The notes below the pieces were generated by a model. That model saw only the letters and a list, made by a program, of their open reading frames with translations, had not been told where the DNA came from and did no database searches. A stretch of DNA of 33,814 nucleotides from Oscillospiraceae bacterium. GTDB taxonomy: Bacteria; Bacillota; Clostridia; Oscillospirales; Oscillospiraceae. Location: the NCBI GenBank assembly GCA_016296635.1, contig JAEDIZ010000011.1, forward strand, positions 1-33,814. Reading direction: 5' to 3'. Each line of letters starts with the position of its first letter. Within the stretch, counting starts at the first letter, position 1. A program made the translations under genes and the position numbers. This document shows positions 29,712-33,814 of this stretch, one piece after another.

Positions 29712-29822
29712 GCATAGGCTCCGGCGTGTCTGACTCGCTGCATTTTGCAGCTCACAGTGACCCACTCGTTGAGGAATTTCGCCTCATTCCGCCTGCCGGT
29801 TTCCCGGCATCGGCCTATGGTT
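29712..29822 (-). promoter_or_regulatory. Cobalamin riboswitch 2
   Basis: The minus strand runs from CCATAGG (29820-29814) to CCTATG (29718-29713), the closing stem. Inside are CCGGGAAACCGG, the core CGAGTGGGTCACTGTGA, a GCTGCAAAATGCAGC hairpin and the B12-box-like AGTCAGACACGCCGGAG. It controls the TIM-barrel/cobT/cobU/cobS/mini-cobU/cobC operon through the terminator downstream. A TATAAA at about 29840 may be the -10 element, but no good -35 is seen. Confidence 0.9.
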
Positions 29823-29879
29823 TTCTTCTGTTCTTTTATATGCGAAACCGCTCTTGCGCACCGCAAAGCCGTCTGCAGG

Positions 29880-31115
29880 TCAGACTTTCTGTTCAAAGAG
29901 CATTTTCAGCAGCACACTGCCGTCGGGAATACATTCTCCCATTGCGCCGGTACTTTCATCATAGCCAAAGCCGAACTGCGTATCCTTCCGGCTGTCATAG
30001 ATCAGATAAGGAACCGGATCGCCGTCATGTCCGCGCGTGGCGGTAAGTGTCTTGTGGTCACTGAGCAGCAGCACACGGTATTCCATGTTTGCTGCATCCA
30101 TGCGCGCCAGCAGCGGCGTAAGCAGGCGGCTGTCGAGCCACTCAATGGCCTGCACCTTGCCGGGCAGGTCACCGTTATGGGTGCATTCATCGGGCGCTTC
30201 CAGATGCAGGCAGACGAAATCGTACTCATTGATCTTCTGCCAGGTTGCTTCGAGCTTGCCCTCAAAATTGGTGTCGATCTCGCCGGTAGCGCCTTCGACC
30301 TCTACCTTTTCCAGTCCGCGCAGCACACCGATGCCGTGGCAGATCGGTACCGCGCTGACAACCGCACCGGCATGACCGTACTCCTGCCGGAAATCCGGCA
30401 GAGCAACCGCCGTTCCCTCTGCCCAGAACCAGATGCCGTTGGCGCCCATTTTCCCGCTTGCACGGCGTGCTTCCGTCACCGGATGATGCTCCAGCACGCG
30501 GTTTGCAATTCTCTGCAGCTCGGCAAATTTCTCGGCGCGTGCATTGCCGCTCGGAAGAAGCGGGCCGCATTTTTCGCCCAGATGATCATGCGGCGGAATG
30601 AAACGGATGCCGGAAAAATCGCCGTGGTGCTCCACCGCCAGCGGCCGGAAAGTCGGTGCGGGGGGCAACTCCATGTTGTATTTGTCAAGTGCAGCAGAAA
30701 ACTCCGGATCGTCGGTCAGCGCACGGATCGTATTGATCGCATCGTCGCCAGAGATGGAACCGGCGCTGTGAGAAAGAATGCGCTTCTGCTCATAGGGCAT
30801 ATCGCCCTCGTCCATGGCAACAAGGTTGCAGCGGTAGCAGCAGTCGCCTTCCCGCAGCGTAATTCCCATTGCAGCAGCTTCCATCGGAGAGCGGCCGGTA
30901 AAATAACGGCGCGGATCACATCCGAAGATGGAAAGGATCGCCGTTTCACTGCCTGCAGGCAGCGGTTTCGGGCAGTTGATAACGCTGCCGACAACGCCTT
31001 TTGCAGCAAGCCGGTCGATGGTCGGATGCTTCGCCGCCTGCAGCGGTGTCCTGCCGCCCAGCACTTCGACCGCGTTGTCTGCCATGCCGTCACCGATCAC
31101 AAGTAAATATTTCAT
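29880..31115 (-). CDS. ApgM-family 2,3-bisphosphoglycerate-independent phosphoglycerate mutase-like protein
   Basis: A 411-aa alkaline-phosphatase-superfamily enzyme. The N-terminus MKYLLVIGDGMADNAVEVLGG holds the first metal-binding aspartate, followed by TPLQAAKHPTIDRLAAKGVVG. Later GSETAILSIFGCDPRRYFTGR contains the likely nucleophilic serine or threonine, and VLLLSDHKTLTATRGHDGDPVPY carries the distal Asp-His metal ligands. Length and motifs fit the archaeal-type ApgM/TIGR00306-like group. In bacteria, close relatives have been proposed to be alternative homoserine kinases, so the substrate could be homoserine rather than 3-phosphoglycerate. AGGAAG precedes ATG 31115. It lies directly upstream of riboswitch 2 but has its own promoter. 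Confidence 0.85.
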   Translation of the reverse strand: MKYLLVIGDGMADNAVEVLGGRTPLQAAKHPTIDRLAAKGVVGSVINCPKPLPAGSETAILSIFGCDPRRYFTGRSPMEAAAMGITLREGDCCYRCNLVAMDEGDMPYEQKRILSHSAGSISGDDAINTIRALTDDPEFSAALDKYNMELPPAPTFRPLAVEHHGDFSGIRFIPPHDHLGEKCGPLLPSGNARAEKFAELQRIANRVLEHHPVTEARRASGKMGANGIWFWAEGTAVALPDFRQEYGHAGAVVSAVPICHGIGVLRGLEKVEVEGATGEIDTNFEGKLEATWQKINEYDFVCLHLEAPDECTHNGDLPGKVQAIEWLDSRLLTPLLARMDAANMEYRVLLLSDHKTLTATRGHDGDPVPYLIYDSRKDTQFGFGYDESTGAMGECIPDGSVLLKMLFEQKV

Positions 31116-31183
31116 CGTATATTCTTCCTATCTGATTATTTCTTATCCGCTTGTCCGGAAAACCCAATTTCTTTTATGAGGGC

Positions 31184-31212
31184 ACTATAGCATAGCAGGG
31201 TATAAAAATCAA
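31184..31212 (-). promoter_or_regulatory. Promoter for the ApgM-like gene
   Basis: Minus strand TTGATT (31212-31207), a 17-nt spacer, TATAGT (31189-31184). The remaining intergenic sequence to 31377 holds an 8-bp inverted pair, AAACTGTT (31221-31228) and AACAGTTT (31263-31270), and no gene. Confidence 0.6.
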
Positions 31213-31377
31213 GAAACCTTAAACTGTTTTATCTGTTATTCATGAGTTTCACGGAATTTTTGAACAGTTTCCGGAAGAAGAAAAAAACAGCTGTACCGTT
31301 GCTGAAAAAAGAACAACTCCGGTCTTTAAATCCGCTATATATGAAGGGCTATTTGCCCGAAAGAAAGGAGTCGTGAA

Positions 31378-32421
31378 ATGCGAATCATACAAATGAACCC
31401 GGACTGCTCGAACAGCATCGGGAAAGCCGGGGAAAATCTGGCAGTTCAGGCCAGATTCCCGGTGGTAGATACCTTCCGTGCGCTCTATGGCGAGGGCACC
31501 TTCGTTCTTTGCCTGCTGCGCGCCAAAGATGCAGAACCGTATGCCGTACCGACCGGCATAGACGGTGCGGATGTTGTTTGGACCATCACCGCAGCCGACA
31601 CACAGTTTCCCGGCTATGCCGAAGCTGAGCTGCGTTATTACGCCGGAGATGTCCTGGCAAAGTCCGTCCGCTACCGTCTGTTCGTGGAACCGTCCGTCGG
31701 CGATCCGTCCGCGCAGCCGCCCGAGCCCATGCAGGACTGGATCGGCGAGTGGATGGATTCAAAGGAGAAAATTGATGGTTTTCTGCAGGCCATGGAAGGC
31801 GGCTTAGACGGTCAGGTCTGGACAAAGACAGGTGATCATGCGCAATGGAGCAGTCAGCAAAGTGCCGGCATCACAGAAAAAACATGGCAGCTGATCAAGT
31901 CGGCTGTCGTACCGTCAGACCCGTCATCCGATACAAGCGGCGTGACTTGGGTGACAAATGAAAACGGAATCTATCGTTTTGTGATCGACAGCAACAATGA
32001 CGGGAACCCGTTTTCGTACAAGAAAATACGGCTGATTGTCAAAATTCCGAATAAGGATGCAGGAGGGTGCTGCACAGGCAATTTCAGGCCGCTGCTAGGC
32101 ATAAACATTCCTGCACCGACGGGAAACGAAGGTTGGGTTTTTCTGCCGTATAATGGAAACCAAAACTGGGCTTCCGTTATAGTGGAAATTAGAGTTGAAG
32201 ACGATGGGTTTGTGAAAACTGAGCTTGATGGCAGCACAAATGCGGTGTTCAGTCCGATGCCGGGTTATTATCTTGACTACGCATCCAAGCATTTTGAGAA
32301 CAGAAGCCTGCCTTCCAAATTTGAATCCAATCCACCATCTGCAATCAACAACGTTGTTTTTGATTGCGGAACTGTTGTTTATAAATCCGGCACTATTATC
32401 GAACTTTATGCGGAGGTATAA
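31378..32421 (+). CDS. Phage baseplate/tail-type protein (BppU N-terminus-like)
   Basis: A 347-aa protein. ATG 31378 follows GAAAGGAG. Residues 1-115 match a module common in Firmicutes phages and tailocin-like elements: MNPDCSNSIGKAGENLAVQ, YAVPTGIDGADVVWTITAADT, AELRYYAGDVLAKSVRYR, and then the linker GDPSAQPPEPMQDWIGEW. In phages this part attaches to the baseplate. Residues about 150-347 are of a different kind, beta-rich and with Asn/Gly-rich stretches, and may be a receptor- or glycan-binding tip. I do not recognise that part. The gene stands alone with two tiny phage-type genes and no structural or lysis genes, so this is a detached module. Confidence 0.68.
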   Translation: MRIIQMNPDCSNSIGKAGENLAVQARFPVVDTFRALYGEGTFVLCLLRAKDAEPYAVPTGIDGADVVWTITAADTQFPGYAEAELRYYAGDVLAKSVRYRLFVEPSVGDPSAQPPEPMQDWIGEWMDSKEKIDGFLQAMEGGLDGQVWTKTGDHAQWSSQQSAGITEKTWQLIKSAVVPSDPSSDTSGVTWVTNENGIYRFVIDSNNDGNPFSYKKIRLIVKIPNKDAGGCCTGNFRPLLGINIPAPTGNEGWVFLPYNGNQNWASVIVEIRVEDDGFVKTELDGSTNAVFSPMPGYYLDYASKHFENRSLPSKFESNPPSAINNVVFDCGTVVYKSGTIIELYAEV

Positions 32422-32423
32422 GG

Positions 32424-32570
32424 ATGAAGGCTTGGAAAAACGGAATCGTAATCGACGAGGCAGAAGACTTCCTGCCGGAAATCACGCAGAATGAACCTAC
32501 TGCAGAGGAACGGCTTGAAGCGTTGGAAGCCGCTATGCTGGACGTGTTGGAGGTGCTTGCAAATGGTTAA
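32424..32570 (+). CDS. Small phage-type accessory protein
   Basis: A 48-aa frame starting MKAWKNGIVIDEAEDFLPE and ending MLDVLEVLANG. ATG 32424 lies 2 nt after the preceding stop with GGAGG ahead of it, and its stop overlaps the next start. It is acidic, with a helical C-terminus. Small proteins of this kind follow tail-fibre genes in Clostridia phages. Function is unknown. Confidence 0.65.
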   Translation: MKAWKNGIVIDEAEDFLPEITQNEPTAEERLEALEAAMLDVLEVLANG

Positions 32571-32664
32571 ATTCTATGTGACGCAGATCAGACTGGGGCG
32601 CATCACAATCGATGACGTGCCTGCAAAGTGGCAGGAAGCCGTCAGCAGGGAAATCAGCAAATAA
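32563..32664 (+). CDS. CD1375/XkdX-like small phage protein
   Basis: A 33-aa protein, MVKFYVTQIRLGRITIDDVP followed by a short helix (AKWQEAVSREISK). The pattern of a strand, then IDDVP and a tryptophan helix, is that of the tiny CD1375-like proteins found behind phage tail genes. It overlaps the preceding gene by 8 nt, with GGAGGTG upstream, so translation is coupled. It is followed by a terminator. Confidence 0.65.
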   Translation: MVKFYVTQIRLGRITIDDVPAKWQEAVSREISK

Positions 32665-32687
32665 TATACCGCTTATCTCTTCTTTAC

Positions 32688-32729
32688 GAAGTCCGAAAAA
32701 TGACGTGTCATTTTTCGGACTTCCTTTTT
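32688..32729 (+). terminator. Intrinsic terminator of the phage-type trio
   Basis: GAAGTCCGAAAAATGAC and its perfect complement (32688-32723) with a 2-nt nominal loop, then CTTTTTT. It seals the three-gene module off from the glycan gene. Confidence 0.9.
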
Positions 32730-32866
32730 TCTGCCCAGCAGTTCTTTATGCAGATGCTCTTTCATCGTCTGAATCAGTGCTTTCAGCATTGAAAACAACA
32801 AGTATTTGTGGTATTTTTAATTATAATAGGTTATTATATCATTTTTTGTTTATTCGAGGCGAAACT

Positions 32867-33547
32867 ATGCTAACTGGGGCAGGTCAAAAAAAGAAGCCGT
32901 CATTTTGCGGTATATATAACCGATATATAAAACGGGCAATTGATATTCTCATTTCCGGCATTGCCTTATGCATTCTCTGGCCGCTGTATCTTATCATTGC
33001 AGTCCTGATAGCCGTCGAGGACGGCTTCCCCATATTTTACCGTGCTGACCGGGGCGGATATCTCGGCCAGCCCTTCAGAATCTGCAAATTCCGTTCCATG
33101 GTTAAAAATGCCGATCAGATCGGCGGCGGAACAACAGCCCTGCATGATCCGCGCATTACGAAAACCGGCTGCATTCTTCGCAAAACCAAGCTGGATGAAC
33201 TACCGCAGATCGCGCAGGTCTTTCTTGGTAAAATGAGTCTGATCGGCCCTCGCCCGGAGCTGCTTCGATATGTGGATGCATATTCGGATGACGAGAAAGA
33301 TATTCTGCAGGTCAGACCCGGCATCACAGATTTCAGTTCCGTTGAGTTTATCAATTTGGACGAGATCGTCGGCAGCGAAAATGCGGACGAAATGTACGAG
33401 AAGCTGGTTCTGAAACGTAAAAACGAATTGCGGATTCAATACGCACATACAGTTTCCCTAAAAGTCGACGCTCTCATTTTGTTCAAAACGATTGGCGCTG
33501 TCTGCAGGAAAATCTGCGGCGTGCTGAAAAAAGAAGCGAAAGGCTGA
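32867..33547 (+). CDS. Bacterial sugar transferase (polyprenyl-phosphate phosphoglycosyltransferase)
   Basis: A 226-aa membrane enzyme of the bacterial sugar transferase family (PF02397), which loads the first sugar phosphate onto undecaprenyl phosphate for capsule or exopolysaccharide units. ATG 32867 follows GAGGCG, and a TATAAT (32822-32827) lies about 40 nt before it; no -35 is clear. An N-terminal membrane segment (IDILISGIALCILWPLYLIIAVLIAV) follows the basic YNRYIKRA. Then come FYRADRGGYLGQPFRICKFRSM, DPRITKTGCILRKTKLDELPQ and the signature MSLIGPRPE. All key residues are present. Length matches the short, monotopic PglC-like type. A glycan locus probably continues to the right. Confidence 0.9.
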   Translation: MLTGAGQKKKPSFCGIYNRYIKRAIDILISGIALCILWPLYLIIAVLIAVEDGFPIFYRADRGGYLGQPFRICKFRSMVKNADQIGGGTTALHDPRITKTGCILRKTKLDELPQIAQVFLGKMSLIGPRPELLRYVDAYSDDEKDILQVRPGITDFSSVEFINLDEIVGSENADEMYEKLVLKRKNELRIQYAHTVSLKVDALILFKTIGAVCRKICGVLKKEAKG

Positions 33548-33556
33548 CAGGATGCT

Positions 33557-33814
33557 ATGGAATATCTGAAGCTGCAAAATTCAGATCTGACCGTTTCCCG
33601 ACTTTGTATGGGCGGCTGTCCAATGGGCGGCTTTGGATGGGGAAACGTTCAGCAGAACGAGCTGATCGATGCAGTCCATACCGCGCTTGACGCCGGAATC
33701 AATTTTTTTGATACTGCGGACACCTATGGTCTGGGACAGTCCGAAAGGACATTAGCCGCAGGTTTGGAAGCACACCGAAAGGACGTTGTGATTGAAACGA
33801 AGTTCGGTGTTCGT
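33557..33814 (+). CDS. Aldo/keto reductase (5' part, runs off the window)
   Basis: The first 86 codons of an aldo/keto reductase. MEYLKLQNSDLTVSRLCMGG is the standard start, AALDAGINFFDTADTYG-like TALDAGINFFDTADTYGLGQ carries the catalytic Asp and Tyr, and VVIETKFGVR ends with the catalytic lysine. The ribosome site is weak (CAGGA), and the gene starts 9 nt after the sugar transferase stop, so it is probably in the same operon. The substrate is unknown. Confidence 0.87.
   Translation, partial: MEYLKLQNSDLTVSRLCMGGCPMGGFGWGNVQQNELIDAVHTALDAGINFFDTADTYGLGQSERTLAAGLEAHRKDVVIETKFGVR

Noticed and set aside
29745..31106. A 453-codon plus-strand frame over riboswitch 2 and the ApgM-like gene
   Set aside because: Antisense to a conserved enzyme and a riboswitch; no family features.

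Overview
The window is bacterial and looks like a chromosome segment of a gut-type Clostridia (Firmicutes; Oscillospiraceae/Ruminococcaceae-like is my best guess). The reasons are moderately high GC with strong AGGAGG ribosome sites, a sporulation-type YtvI membrane protein, S-layer homology (SLH) surface proteins, B12 riboswitches with intrinsic terminators, an IS200-type element of the kind common in these genomes, and REP-like palindromes. There is no rRNA, no tRNA and no CRISPR array that I can see.

Layout. 1-7.2 kb is mostly housekeeping: the 5' part of an ACT-domain regulator (minus), YtvI, an RluA-type pseudouridine synthase, a dicarboxylate/amino-acid:cation symporter (minus), dapF (minus), a zinc-ribbon membrane protein, an IS200-type tnpA and a histidine phosphatase. 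7.2-12.2 kb is a zone of gene decay. It holds a membrane protein split by an amber codon, a 3' fragment of a PHP-domain gene, a 5'-truncated and frameshifted GDPD-PHP fusion gene, an alcohol dehydrogenase gene with a frameshift and a stop, and a HAD phosphatase that has lost its last codons to a frameshift. 10.4-15 kb holds a minus-strand set: sn-glycerol-1-phosphate dehydrogenase, HAD phosphatase and two glycerophosphodiesterases, with a divergent DeoR regulator. I read it as a possible glycerophosphodiester/glycerol-1-phosphate catabolic operon.

15-25.5 kb is the most striking part. A cobalamin riboswitch with its own terminator precedes a 2491-aa secreted SLH protein, a 539-aa secreted SLH protein and a 287-aa membrane-anchored protein. 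The two secreted proteins carry a terpene-cyclase-like alpha/alpha barrel. The large and the small protein carry DUF4430 (transcobalamin beta-like) domains. Alpha/alpha barrel plus DUF4430 is the fold pair of animal intrinsic factor and transcobalamin, so this looks like a cell-surface corrinoid-capture system: fused in the large protein and split over the two smaller ones.

25.5-29.9 kb is a second cobalamin-riboswitch operon. Its genes are tightly coupled: TIM-barrel protein, cobT, cobU, cobS, a mini CobU-like protein and cobC. It would build the lower ligand and nucleotide loop onto salvaged cobinamide. Surface capture plus loop assembly makes a coherent salvage picture, although no corrinoid ABC transporter lies in the window. 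29.9-31.1 kb is an ApgM-family phosphoglycerate mutase. 31.4-32.7 kb is an orphan phage tail-type trio closed by a terminator. The window ends with a bacterial sugar transferase and the start of an aldo/keto reductase.
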